64,000 nt of DNA from Paraburkholderia atlantica (GTDB lineage: Bacteria; Pseudomonadota; Gammaproteobacteria; Burkholderiales; Burkholderiaceae), in NCBI RefSeq assembly GCF_009362785.1, contig NZ_WHNQ01000023.1, positions 1-64,000 of the forward strand, in the 5' to 3' direction. Positions 7,945-18,718 of the stretch are shown here, piece by piece. Numbering within the stretch: the first letter of the stretch is position 1; each line of letters opens with the position of its first letter. A model generated the notes under the pieces. The model did no database searches, was not told where the DNA came from, and saw only the letters and a program-made list of their open reading frames with translations. Both the position numbers and the translations under genes were made by a program.

Positions 7945-9003
7945 ATGATCCATCACCCGTCCGCTGTGTCGAACCCCGCCGAGCAGGCCATTGCCGCGCG
8001 CATCAGCGCCGCGATGCCGACGCTCACGCCGATCCACCAGCGCATGGGCGAGTACGTGCTGGCCAATCTGTTCCGCGCGGCGACGATGCGTATCGACGAG
8101 CTCGCGAGCGTGGTCGGCGCGTCGGTCGCGAGCGCGAATCGCTTTGCGCGCGCGCTCGGCTTCGACGGTTATCCGCAGTTTCGCGAGGCGCTCGTGCGTG
8201 GCTTCGAGGCGACGCTCGCGCCGGTCGAGCGGCTGCGCAGCGCGCAGGAAACGCTCGCGGCCGGTGACGACCTGATCGACGCGTCGCTCGAGCAGGCCGC
8301 CAACAATCTGCATGCAACGCGTACGTCGATCGATCGCGCGATCGCCGACGCCGCCGTCGACGCGATCATCGCCGCGCGCCGCGTGTTCGTGATCGGCTTC
8401 GGCGCCAGCGCGTTTCTCGCGAGCCTGATGGAGCACGGGCTGCTGCCGTATCACGACAACGTGCATTCGCTTGCGCTGAGCGGCGGGCCGTCGCATGCGG
8501 CGCGGCACCTCGTGCGTTCGGGCGCGGGCGATCTCGTGATCGGCATCGCGTTTCCGCGCTATGTCGAGGACACGATCGAGCTTGCGCGCCGCGCGTCCGA
8601 ACGCGGTGCGCGCGTGCTCGCGCTGACCGACGGTCCACGCTCGCCGCTCGTGCGGTTCGCGGACCTGGCGCTGTATGTCCGCACCGACCGGCGTCTCGCG
8701 TCGAATGCCGATTCGGCCGTGCTCGCGGTCATCGAGGCGTTGTGCGACGCGGTCGCGTATCGCTCGCAACGCTCGGTCAAGGCGGCCGCCGAGGTCAGCG
8801 AGTTCGTGCTGCCGTGGCTGTTCGATCCGCAATCCGGCGCGGCCGGCGCCGCGCAGGAACCGGCGCGCGCCCCGAGCAAAGCCGCACGCGCGAAGGCCGA
8901 CGGCAGCCGGGCCAAAGGCATCAAAGCAACGGATACCGAGGCAAAAGCCATCGCGGCAGTCCGCACTCCCCGAACCAACCGCACTCCACAATCCAAACGA
9001 TGA
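7945..9003 (+). CDS. MurR/RpiR family transcriptional regulator
   Basis: A 352-residue regulator with an N-terminal HTH_6 domain (about 20-95; MRIDELASVVGASVASANRF is the helix-turn-helix) and a SIS phosphosugar-binding domain (about 130-265; VFVIGFGASAFLASLME). It leads an eight-gene unit for peptide uptake and degradation and is presumably its regulator. Its TGA overlaps the next ATG (ATGA at 9000-9003), which implies translational coupling. The last 65 or so residues form an alanine-, lysine- and arginine-rich tail absent from most RpiR proteins. The ligand could be a peptide or amino-sugar derivative; that is speculation. Confidence 0.88.
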   Translation: MIHHPSAVSNPAEQAIAARISAAMPTLTPIHQRMGEYVLANLFRAATMRIDELASVVGASVASANRFARALGFDGYPQFREALVRGFEATLAPVERLRSAQETLAAGDDLIDASLEQAANNLHATRTSIDRAIADAAVDAIIAARRVFVIGFGASAFLASLMEHGLLPYHDNVHSLALSGGPSHAARHLVRSGAGDLVIGIAFPRYVEDTIELARRASERGARVLALTDGPRSPLVRFADLALYVRTDRRLASNADSAVLAVIEALCDAVAYRSQRSVKAAAEVSEFVLPWLFDPQSGAAGAAQEPARAPSKAARAKADGSRAKGIKATDTEAKAIAAVRTPRTNRTPQSKR

Positions 9004-9989
9004 ATTCCAACGCAGTCATTGCCATTCACGGCGGGGCAGGGACGATCCTGCGCACGTCGATGTCGGCCAGCGCCGAAGCCGAATATCACGCGGCGCTCAA
9101 CGCGGTGCTGAGCGCCGGCCAGCGCGTGCTCGCCGACGGCGGCAGCGCGCTCGACGCGGTCAGTGAAGCGGTGCGGCTGCTCGAAGACTGCGCGCTGTTC
9201 AATGCGGGTCACGGCGCGGTCTACACCGCGGCCGGCACCCACGAACTCGACGCCGCGATCATGGACGGCCGCACGCTCGACGCGGGCGCGATCTGCTGTG
9301 TGAAGCGCGTGCGCAATCCGATTCTCGCCGCGCGCCGCGTGCTCGAGCGCAGCGACCACGTGCTGTTCACCGGTGAGGGTGCGGAAGCGTTCGCGGCCGC
9401 GCAGGGGCTCGAGTTCGTCGATAACAGCTACTTCGATACCGACGCGCGCTATCGCCAATGGCAGCTCGCGCGCGAGCAGCAGCGTCCGATGCTCGATCAC
9501 GACGCCGCGACGCTCGCGTCCACGTCGCCGAACAACGGCGACCCGATGCCGCACGAGCCGATCGATCCGAACCGCAAGTTCGGCACCGTCGGCGCGGTCG
9601 CGCTCGACCGCCACGGGCATCTGGCCGCCGCGACGTCGACGGGCGGCGTGACCAACAAGCAGGTGGGCCGCGTCGGCGACACGCCGCTGATCGGCGCCGG
9701 CTGCTACGCCGACGACGCGACCTGCGCGGTATCGACCACCGGCTCCGGCGAAATGTTCATGCGCATGGTCGCCGCCTACGACGTCGCCGCGCAGATGGCC
9801 TATCGCCAGATATCGCTCGAAGAAGCCGCGCTCGACGTCGTGATGAACCGCCTGCCGAAGATCGACGGACGCGGTGGACTCGTCGCTGTCGACGTGCACG
9901 GCAACGTCACGCTGCCGTTCAACACCGAAGGCATGTACCGAGGTTTCGCGCGGTTGGGCGAAGCGCCGGTCACGGCGATCTATCGCTAG
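9000..9989 (+). CDS. iaaA: Isoaspartyl peptidase/L-asparaginase (Ntn hydrolase)
   Basis: A 329-residue plant-type asparaginase. The autoproteolytic site is G195-T196 in KFGTVGAVALD; after cleavage T196 becomes the N-terminal nucleophile of the beta subunit. HGGAG at residues 10-14 and NAGHGAVYT at 68-76 are standard family landmarks, and the substrate-binding GRVGDTPLIGAGCYAD follows in the beta chain. It hydrolyses beta-aspartyl dipeptides and asparagine. As in E. coli, iaaA directly precedes gsiABCD, so imported peptides are likely its substrates. The ATG overlaps the rpiR stop. Confidence 0.93.
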   Translation: MNSNAVIAIHGGAGTILRTSMSASAEAEYHAALNAVLSAGQRVLADGGSALDAVSEAVRLLEDCALFNAGHGAVYTAAGTHELDAAIMDGRTLDAGAICCVKRVRNPILAARRVLERSDHVLFTGEGAEAFAAAQGLEFVDNSYFDTDARYRQWQLAREQQRPMLDHDAATLASTSPNNGDPMPHEPIDPNRKFGTVGAVALDRHGHLAAATSTGGVTNKQVGRVGDTPLIGAGCYADDATCAVSTTGSGEMFMRMVAAYDVAAQMAYRQISLEEAALDVVMNRLPKIDGRGGLVAVDVHGNVTLPFNTEGMYRGFARLGEAPVTAIYR

Positions 9990-10021
9990 GCGTTTGTCGA
10001 ATTCAAAGCAAAGGAATCACC

Positions 10022-11944
<1,923 letters not shown>

Positions 11945-11990
11945 GCGAAGCGCCGCATCGCGTCGAAGCGGAAGACCCGAAACAAAACTC

Positions 11991-12023
11991 GAAGCACCCG
12001 CAATAGAAGCACCCGCAATAGAA
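11991..12023 (+). repeat. Two-copy 15-bp tandem repeat before gsiB
   Basis: GAAGCACCCGCAATA occurs twice in direct succession (11991-12005 and 12006-12020), followed by a third partial GAA. It lies in the 136-bp gap between gsiA and gsiB. It could be slippage-prone spacer; no known regulatory meaning. Confidence 0.7.
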
Positions 12024-12080
12024 ACCAAGCCAACCATAAAGACCCTGTCACACCCTTAACTCGCAGCCTGGAGCAATCTC

Positions 12081-13643
12081 ATGAACCTGCTGTTCCCGTC
12101 CTCTCCGTTTCGTTTGCGCGCGCTCGTCAGCGGCGGCGCGGTGGTGTTCGCGATGCTCGCGGGCAATCTGGCGCACGCCGAAACCACGGCCGTGATGGCC
12201 GTCGCGTCGACCTTCACGTCGCTCGATCCGTACGACGCGAACGACACGCTGTCGCAGGCGGTCGCGAAATCGTTCTACCAGGGGCTGTTCGGTTTCGACA
12301 AGGACATGAAGCTCGTCAACGTGCTCGCCGACAGCTATGAGGCGAGCCCCGACGCGCGCGTCTATACGATCAAGCTGCGCCATGGCGTGAAGTTCCAGGA
12401 CGGCACCGACTTCAATGCGGCCGCCGTGAAAGCGAACTTCGATCGCGTGACCGATCCGGCCAACAAGCTGAAGCGCTACAACATGTTCAGCCGCATCGAG
12501 AAAACGGAAGTAGTCGATCCGTACACGGTGCGCGTCACGCTGAAGGCGCCGTTCTCGGCATTCGTCAACGTGCTCGCGCATCCGTCGGCGGTGATGATCT
12601 CGCCTGACGCGCTGAAGAAGTACGGCAAGGACATCGCGTTTCATCCGGTCGGCACGGGTCCGTTCGAACTCGTGAAGTGGGACCCGGCCGGCGACCTGAC
12701 CGTGAAGAAGTTCGGCGGCTACTGGAAGAAGGGCTATCCGAAGATCGACGCGATCGACTGGAAGCCGGTCGTCGACAACAACACGCGCGCCGCGCTGATG
12801 CGCACCGGCGAAGCGGACTTCGCGTTCCAGGTGCCGTTCGAACAGGCCGCGCAACTGCAGTCGAGCCCGAAGGTCGATCTGATCGCGGCGCCGTCGATCA
12901 TCGAGCGCTACATCAGCATGAACATGAACCAGAAGCCGTTCGACAACCCGAAGGTGCGGGAAGCGCTGAACTATGCGGTCAACAAGGAAGCGCTGACGAA
13001 GGTCGCGTTCGCCGGTTACGCGACGCCGGCCGACGGCGTGGTGCCGGAGGGCGTCGACTACGCGGTCAAGCTCGGGCCGTGGCCGTACGATCCGGCGAAG
13101 GCGCGCGCACTGCTGAAGGAAGCGGGCTATCCGAACGGTTTCGAAACGACGCTGTGGTCCGCGTATAACTACTCGACCGCGCAGAAGGTGATCCAGTTCG
13201 TGCAGCAGCAGCTCGCGCAGGTCGGCATCAAGGCGAGCGTCGAGGCGCTCGAAGCGGGTCAGCGCGTCGCCAAGGTCGAAAGCGCGCAGGACCCGGCGAC
13301 CGCGCCGGTGCGCATGTACTACGCGGGCTGGTCGTCGTCGACCGGCGAGGCGGACTGGGCGATCAGCCCGCTGCTCGCGGGCTACTCGATCCCGCCGAAG
13401 ATGGTCAACACGTCGTACTACAAGAGCGACGCGGTCGACAACGATCTGAAGCAGGCGCTCGAAACCACCGACCGCACGCAGAAGGCCGCGCTGTACGCGG
13501 ACGCGCAGAAGCGCATCTGGGCCGACGCGCCGTGGATCTTCCTCGTCAAGGAGAAGGTCGTGTATGCGCGCAGCAAGCGTCTGTCGGGCGCTTACGTCGC
13601 GCCGGACGGCTCGTTCAACTTCGACGAGATCGCGATCAAGTGA
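12081..13643 (+). CDS. gsiB: Periplasmic peptide/glutathione-binding protein GsiB
   Basis: A 520-residue family 5 extracellular solute-binding protein. A signal peptide occupies about residues 1-35, ending NLAHA, and the mature part starts ETTAVMAVASTF. Family landmarks include LDPYDANDTLSQAVAKSFYQ, FQDGTDFNAAAVKANFDR, the HPVGTGPFEL stretch and NMNQKPFDNPKVREALNYAV. It captures the peptide in the periplasm for GsiC/D. Length and gene order match E. coli GsiB (about 512 residues). Confidence 0.92.
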   Translation: MNLLFPSSPFRLRALVSGGAVVFAMLAGNLAHAETTAVMAVASTFTSLDPYDANDTLSQAVAKSFYQGLFGFDKDMKLVNVLADSYEASPDARVYTIKLRHGVKFQDGTDFNAAAVKANFDRVTDPANKLKRYNMFSRIEKTEVVDPYTVRVTLKAPFSAFVNVLAHPSAVMISPDALKKYGKDIAFHPVGTGPFELVKWDPAGDLTVKKFGGYWKKGYPKIDAIDWKPVVDNNTRAALMRTGEADFAFQVPFEQAAQLQSSPKVDLIAAPSIIERYISMNMNQKPFDNPKVREALNYAVNKEALTKVAFAGYATPADGVVPEGVDYAVKLGPWPYDPAKARALLKEAGYPNGFETTLWSAYNYSTAQKVIQFVQQQLAQVGIKASVEALEAGQRVAKVESAQDPATAPVRMYYAGWSSSTGEADWAISPLLAGYSIPPKMVNTSYYKSDAVDNDLKQALETTDRTQKAALYADAQKRIWADAPWIFLVKEKVVYARSKRLSGAYVAPDGSFNFDEIAIK

Positions 13644-13781
13644 TGAGCTGACGAGGCGGCATGCGCAGGCGGCGGTTCACCGAGCCCGCCGCCGCGCCGC
13701 CGCCGCACACGCTTCGTCGTTGCCCGCCTCGCTTGCCGCACATTCGCCGCTCATCTGCCGCTCATCTGCCGGACCGGTCTC

Positions 13782-14702
13782 ATGCTGAACTTCCTCGTCA
13801 AACGTCTGCTAGGCCTGCTGCCGACGCTTTTCATCGTCGCCGTGCTGGTGTTCCTGTTCGTGCATCTGCTGCCGGGCGATCCGGCGCGGCTCGCCGCCGG
13901 TCCTGAAGCGGACGAGGCGACCGTCGCGCTGGTGCGCGCCGACCTCGGCCTCGACAGGCCGATGCCGCAGCAGTTCGTCCGTTTCTTCTGGCGCATGGCG
14001 CACGGCGACTTCGGCATTTCGACGCGCAGCAAGCGGCCGGTGAGCCAGGAGATCGCGGAGCGCTTCTTCCCGACGCTGTGGCTGACGATTGCGAGCATGG
14101 TGTGGGCGGTCGTGATCGGCATGGCGATCGGCATTGCCTCGGCGGTGTGGCGCAACCGCTGGCCGGATCGCCTGGGCATGACGCTCGCGGTATCGGGCAT
14201 CTCGTTTCCGGCGTTCGCGCTCGGCATGCTGCTGATGGAGATTTTCTCGGTGCAGCTCGGCTGGCTGCCGATCGTCGGCGACGGTTCGTGGCGCAGCTAC
14301 GTGCTGCCCTCGCTGACGCTCGGCGCGGCGGTCGCGGCCGTGATGGCGCGCTTCACGCGGGCCTCGTTCGTCGAGGTGCTGCACGAGGACTTCGTTCGCA
14401 CCGCGCGTGCGAAGGGCGTGCCCGAGCGGTTCGTGATCATCAAGCACTGCCTGCGCAATGCGCTGATTCCCGTCGTCACGATGATGGGTCTGCAGTTCGG
14501 CTTTCTGCTCGGCGGTTCGATCGTCGTCGAAGTCGTGTTCAACTGGCCGGGCCTCGGGCGCTTGCTCGTCGATGCGGTGTCGATGCGCGACTATCCGATC
14601 ATCCAGGCCGAGGTGCTGTTGTTCTCGCTCGAATTCATCATCATCAACCTGATCGTCGACGTGATGTACGCGGTGATCAACCCGACCATCCGTTTCAAGT
14701 GA
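13782..14702 (+). CDS. gsiC: Peptide ABC transporter permease GsiC
   Basis: A 306-residue DppB-type inner-membrane permease with about six helices. The N-terminus MLNFLVKRLLGLLPTLFIVA is the typical first helix, VHLLPGDPARL follows, and the cytoplasmic EAA-type loop is FVRTARAKGVPERFVIIKHC. It pairs with GsiD to form the channel. The 138 bp between gsiB and gsiC hold no obvious promoter or terminator. Confidence 0.92.
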   Translation: MLNFLVKRLLGLLPTLFIVAVLVFLFVHLLPGDPARLAAGPEADEATVALVRADLGLDRPMPQQFVRFFWRMAHGDFGISTRSKRPVSQEIAERFFPTLWLTIASMVWAVVIGMAIGIASAVWRNRWPDRLGMTLAVSGISFPAFALGMLLMEIFSVQLGWLPIVGDGSWRSYVLPSLTLGAAVAAVMARFTRASFVEVLHEDFVRTARAKGVPERFVIIKHCLRNALIPVVTMMGLQFGFLLGGSIVVEVVFNWPGLGRLLVDAVSMRDYPIIQAEVLLFSLEFIIINLIVDVMYAVINPTIRFK

Positions 14703-14709
14703 GGCCCGC

Positions 14710-15615
14710 ATGAGCACCACTGCCACCGGGCCGAACGCGGCCAATCCCGCAGCAGCCGAACGCGCGATCCGCACGCCGTGGAGCGAGTTCTGGCGCAAGT
14801 TCCGCAAACAGCATGTCGCGCTGGCCGCCGGCGTGTTCGTGCTGCTGCTGATCGTGGTCGCGATCATCGCGCCGCATATCGTGCCGTACGACCCCGAGAA
14901 TTTCTTCGACTACGACGCGCTGAACGCGGGGCCGTCGGCCGCGCACTGGTTCGGCGTCGATTCGCTGGGCCGCGATATTTTCAGCCGCATCCTCGTCGGT
15001 TCGCGCATTTCGCTCGAAGCGGGCTTTCTGTCCGTTGCGATCGGCGCGGTGATCGGCACGTTCTTCGGTCTGCTTGCCGGTTACTACGAGGGCTGGTGGG
15101 ATCGCGTCACGATGCGCGTGGCCGACGTGCTGTTCGCGTTCCCCGGCATTCTGCTCGCGATCGGCGTGGTCGCGATTCTCGGCAACGGCATGATCAACGT
15201 GATCAGCGCGGTGGCGATCTTCAGCATTCCCGCGTTTGCGCGGCTCGTGCGCGGCAATACGCTGATGCTCAAGCAGCTCACCTATATCGAGGCGGCGCGC
15301 AGCATCGGCGCGTCGGACTGGACGATCATCGTGCGGCACATTCTGCCGGGCACGATTTCATCGGTCGTCGTGTATCTGACGATGCGCATCGGCACGTCGA
15401 TCATCACGGCGGCGAGTTTGTCGTTTCTCGGTCTCGGTGCGCAGCCGCCGACGCCCGAGTGGGGTGCGATGCTCAACGAAGCGCGCGCCGATATGGTGAC
15501 CGCGCCGCATATCGCGCTGTTTCCGAGCCTCGCCATCTTCTTGACCGTGCTCGCGTTCAATCTGCTCGGCGACGGTCTGCGCGATGCGCTCGATCCGAAG
15601 CTGGATCGGCCATGA
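14710..15615 (+). CDS. gsiD: Peptide ABC transporter permease GsiD
   Basis: A 301-residue DppC-type permease. A cytoplasmic N-terminal tail includes the OppC N-terminal segment FWRKFRKQHVALAAG. The motif WFGVDSLGRDIFSRIL and the EAA loop YIEAARSIGASDWTIIVRHI are diagnostic. It starts 7 bp after gsiC and overlaps the next gene by ATGA (15612-15615), so translation is probably coupled. Confidence 0.92.
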   Translation: MSTTATGPNAANPAAAERAIRTPWSEFWRKFRKQHVALAAGVFVLLLIVVAIIAPHIVPYDPENFFDYDALNAGPSAAHWFGVDSLGRDIFSRILVGSRISLEAGFLSVAIGAVIGTFFGLLAGYYEGWWDRVTMRVADVLFAFPGILLAIGVVAILGNGMINVISAVAIFSIPAFARLVRGNTLMLKQLTYIEAARSIGASDWTIIVRHILPGTISSVVVYLTMRIGTSIITAASLSFLGLGAQPPTPEWGAMLNEARADMVTAPHIALFPSLAIFLTVLAFNLLGDGLRDALDPKLDRP

Positions 15616-16697
15616 GCATTAGCAGCCATCATTCGGCTGAGCGCGCGCCGCATATCGGCACGTTGCCGGCCGGAGCACTAGGCACGATCGCCGACGTGGA
15701 GGGCGTCAGCGTCGGTCATTGCACGCTTGCCGAAGGCGCGCTGCAAACCGGCGTGACCGTGATCCGGCCGCATCGCGGCGATCCGTTCGTCGACAAGGTG
15801 CCGGCCGCCGCATCGGTGATCAACGGCTTCGGCAAGAGCGTCGGTCTCGTGCAGCTCGACGAACTGGGCACGCTGGAGACGCCGATCGCGCTGACCAACA
15901 CGTTCGGCGTCGCTGCGCTCGCGCAGGCGCAGATCCGCGCGGCGATTCGCGCGAATCCGCGCATCGGCCGCGAATGGTCGACGGTCAATCCGCTGGTGTT
16001 CGAATGCAACGATGGCTACCTGAACGATATTCAGGCGCTCGCCGTGACCGAACAGCATTTCAACGAGGCGTTCGATGCGGCGAGTTCCGATGTCGCGAGC
16101 GGTGCGGTCGGCGCCGGGCGCGGCATGTCATGCTTCGATCTGAAGGGCGGCATCGGCACCGCGTCGCGGGTGGTCAGCGCGGCGGGCCGTGACTACATCG
16201 TCGGCGCGCTCGTGCTGGCCAACTTCGGCCGTCTGCCGATGCTGACGATCGACGGCACGCCGCTCGGCCGCGTGCTGGCCGAACGCGCGGCCGCCGCCAA
16301 TGCAAGCTCCGACAAACCCGAGCAAGGCTCGATCATCATGATCGTCGCAACCGATGCGCCGCTCGATGCGCGCCAATTGAAACGCCTGTCGTTGCGCGCG
16401 GCGGCCGGTCTCGCGCGTACCGGCTCGGTATACGGTCACGGCAGCGGCGATATCGCGCTGGCGTTTTCGACCGCATACACGGTACCGCACGGCGCGGACT
16501 TCGTCGCGCTGCCGCCGCTGGTCGCCGATCATTGCCTCGACCCGCTATTTCGCGCCTGCGCCGACAGCGTCGAACAAGCGATCGTCGATGCATTGTGGAG
16601 CGCCGAGTCCGTCACCGGTCGCGACGGCCACCGGCGGCTGTCACTGCGCGACAGCGTGCCCGACCTTGCCCAACTACTGAGGAATTCCGCGCGATGA
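15612..16697 (+). CDS. P1 family (DmpA/BapA-type) aminopeptidase
   Basis: A 361-residue self-processing N-terminal-nucleophile hydrolase. The expected autocleavage site and nucleophile are G239-S240, in GSIIMIVATDAPL. GVSVGHCTL near residue 31, NPLVFECNDGYLND at 126-139 and KGGIGTASRV at 178-187 are the other family blocks. DmpA and BapA members remove D- or beta-amino acids from peptides or amides, while others cleave ordinary L-peptides. Placement between gsiD and a D-aminopeptidase, with ATGA overlaps on both sides, strongly suggests it processes the imported peptide. Confidence 0.88.
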   Translation: MSISSHHSAERAPHIGTLPAGALGTIADVEGVSVGHCTLAEGALQTGVTVIRPHRGDPFVDKVPAAASVINGFGKSVGLVQLDELGTLETPIALTNTFGVAALAQAQIRAAIRANPRIGREWSTVNPLVFECNDGYLNDIQALAVTEQHFNEAFDAASSDVASGAVGAGRGMSCFDLKGGIGTASRVVSAAGRDYIVGALVLANFGRLPMLTIDGTPLGRVLAERAAAANASSDKPEQGSIIMIVATDAPLDARQLKRLSLRAAAGLARTGSVYGHGSGDIALAFSTAYTVPHGADFVALPPLVADHCLDPLFRACADSVEQAIVDALWSAESVTGRDGHRRLSLRDSVPDLAQLLRNSAR

Positions 16698-17527
16698 AAG
16701 TCCTGATCTCCACCGACATCGAGGGCGTCGCCGGGGTGTTCCATGCCGAGCAGACGCGCGCGGGCAACGGCGAATACGAAGCCGCGCGACGCTGGATGAC
16801 GCTCGAAGCCAATGCCGCCATCGAAGGCGCGTTCGCGGGCGGCGCGACCGACGTGTGGGTCAACGATTCGCACGGCGGCTTTCGCAACCTGCTGCCCGAT
16901 CTGCTCGATCCGCGCGCGCAGGTCGTGCTCGGCAAGCCGCGCACGCTCGGCATGATGGCCGGACTTGAATACGGCGCAGCGCTGGTCTTCATGATCGGCT
17001 ATCACGCGAAGGCGCAAACGCGCGGCATCCTCGCGCACACGATCAACAGCTTCGCGTTCGCGCGCGTCGCGTTCAATGGCGTGGAGCTCGGCGAAGCGGG
17101 GTTGTACGGCGCGCTCGCTGAAGAATATGGCGCACGTGTCGCGCTTTTATCGGGTGACGACGTGTTCGCCGAGGAAACCGCGCCGCGTTTTCCCGGTGCG
17201 CGTTTCGTCGTCACGAAGACCGCGACCGGCCAGGCAAGCGGCGTCACGCAATCGCCCGCGAGCGTGCGCGAGGCGCTGCAGGCCGCCGCGCGCGACGCGG
17301 TCCGTCAGCACAGAGAAGCGGGCCACGCGCCTGCCGCGACACGCGCAAAGCCGCAAGCCGTCGACTGCGAACTGCGCGTACAAACGAGCGGGCTCGCCGA
17401 TCTGTTCTGCCAATGGCCAACGCTCACGCGTGTCGATGGCGTGACGCTGCGCTTCGGTGCGGAATCGGCCGAGCATGCTGTGCGGATGCTGAACTGTCTG
17501 TCCGCGATGTCGTTCATGCTGCGCTGA
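16694..17527 (+). CDS. dppA: M55 family D-aminopeptidase, DppA-like
   Basis: A 277-residue zinc aminopeptidase of the DppA family. Metal and catalytic residues match the Bacillus enzyme by position: D8 and E10 (STDIEG), H60 (NDSHGG), H104 (IGYHAKA), H115 (ILAHTI) and a glutamate at E131 or E134 (NGVELGEAG). Bacillus DppA releases D-Ala from D-Ala-D-Ala or D-Ala-Gly-Gly as a decameric assembly. It is the last gene of the operon and overlaps the P1 peptidase by ATGA. With that gene it points to D-amino-acid-containing or cell-wall-derived peptides as substrates. Confidence 0.9.
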   Translation: MKVLISTDIEGVAGVFHAEQTRAGNGEYEAARRWMTLEANAAIEGAFAGGATDVWVNDSHGGFRNLLPDLLDPRAQVVLGKPRTLGMMAGLEYGAALVFMIGYHAKAQTRGILAHTINSFAFARVAFNGVELGEAGLYGALAEEYGARVALLSGDDVFAEETAPRFPGARFVVTKTATGQASGVTQSPASVREALQAAARDAVRQHREAGHAPAATRAKPQAVDCELRVQTSGLADLFCQWPTLTRVDGVTLRFGAESAEHAVRMLNCLSAMSFMLR

Positions 17528-17567
17528 GCCGCGGCAGGCCGAGCCGCTGACAGCTCATCGCAGTGGC

Positions 17568-18455
17568 CTACTGCTGCTGCCGGTTCAACTCGCGCGCCGC
17601 GTGATCGATTGCCTCGGCCACCGCCCTCGCGTGCGACACCGGCGCGAGATGGCTCGACGCGACCGGCACCACCTTCGCGCCGATGCGCCCGGCGATCATT
17701 TTCTGCAGATCAGGCGACACAGCGCGGTCTTTCGTCGTCAGCACGTACCACGACGGTTTGTCTTTCCAGCCGACCTGATCGACCGGCTCGTCGAATGCGC
17801 TCGCGGCGATCGGCACCTGCGCGGCGGCGAGCACGCGGGTGACGGTCTCGGGCACGTCCGCGGCGAGGTCGGCGTGATAGCGCGCGCGGTCGATCCACAA
17901 AAACCCGTTCGCGTCCTTACTGATGCTCTGGCCGGCCGGCATCGGCCCGCCGGCCTTCATCACGTCCATCGCCGATTCATGCAGTTGCGGCGCGAGCGCG
18001 GCGACATACACGAGCCCTGCGACGTTCGGCGCATTCGCTGCGACCTCGGTGATCACGACGCCGCCCCACGAATGCCCGACCAGCAGCACCGGGCCGCTCT
18101 CGCGATCGAGCACGCGGCGGGTCGCGGCGACATCGTCGGCGAGCGACGTCAGCGGGTTCTGCACCGAGCTCACGTGATAACCCTTTTGCTGCAGCTTCGC
18201 GACCACGCCGTTCCAGCTCGAGCCGTCGACGAATGCACCATGCACAAGCACGATGTTGCGCACCGGGCCGCCGAGCGCGGCGGCCGGCGCCGTGCTGGCG
18301 GTAGCGGGGGCGGGCGCCGGCTGGCCGCTTGCCGGCGAACCGGCGTCGTTGGCCGGTTGCTGGGCGGCGGGCGCCGTCTGTGCGAGCACGGACGTACCGA
18401 CGCCCGCGAAACAGAGGCACAACATCGCGGCGCAAAGCGGATGTTTCGGCAACAT
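17568..18455 (-). CDS. Secreted alpha/beta hydrolase
   Basis: A 295-residue protein with a signal peptide (about 1-25, ending SVLAQ) and a Pro/Ala-rich linker to residue 62. An alpha/beta-hydrolase fold follows, with oxyanion region VHGAFVDGSSW and nucleophile elbow GHSWGG (Ser129). The Asp and His of the triad lie in the C-terminal part (TTKDRAVSP and SSHLAPVSHA). The fold resembles the EstC/salicylate esterase-type group. It is probably periplasmic, and it is convergent with the peptide operon. Substrate unknown. Confidence 0.82.
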   Translation of the reverse strand: MLPKHPLCAAMLCLCFAGVGTSVLAQTAPAAQQPANDAGSPASGQPAPAPATASTAPAAALGGPVRNIVLVHGAFVDGSSWNGVVAKLQQKGYHVSSVQNPLTSLADDVAATRRVLDRESGPVLLVGHSWGGVVITEVAANAPNVAGLVYVAALAPQLHESAMDVMKAGGPMPAGQSISKDANGFLWIDRARYHADLAADVPETVTRVLAAAQVPIAASAFDEPVDQVGWKDKPSWYVLTTKDRAVSPDLQKMIAGRIGAKVVPVASSHLAPVSHARAVAEAIDHAARELNRQQQ

Positions 18456-18718
18456 GTTGAAGCTCCGCGGCTTGAAAAGTGGACTTCGGCAACATACTCG
18501 CGCGCCATGCCCGTGACAATCACAATCCGCGCGCTTAAGTGCGGCGCAGAACGAAGGCGGGCGGCTCCGAATGTCGGAGGAATATCGGGCGGGGTAAAAT
18601 TATTGGTTTTGCCGGGCCGGACCCGTGCTGTCCGGCCGTCCAATCGGCCACGGCGCTGCCTTCGACAGCGTTCTACACGCAGCGGCCACACGCAGCGATC
18701 TCCACACAGCAGGGCGTA

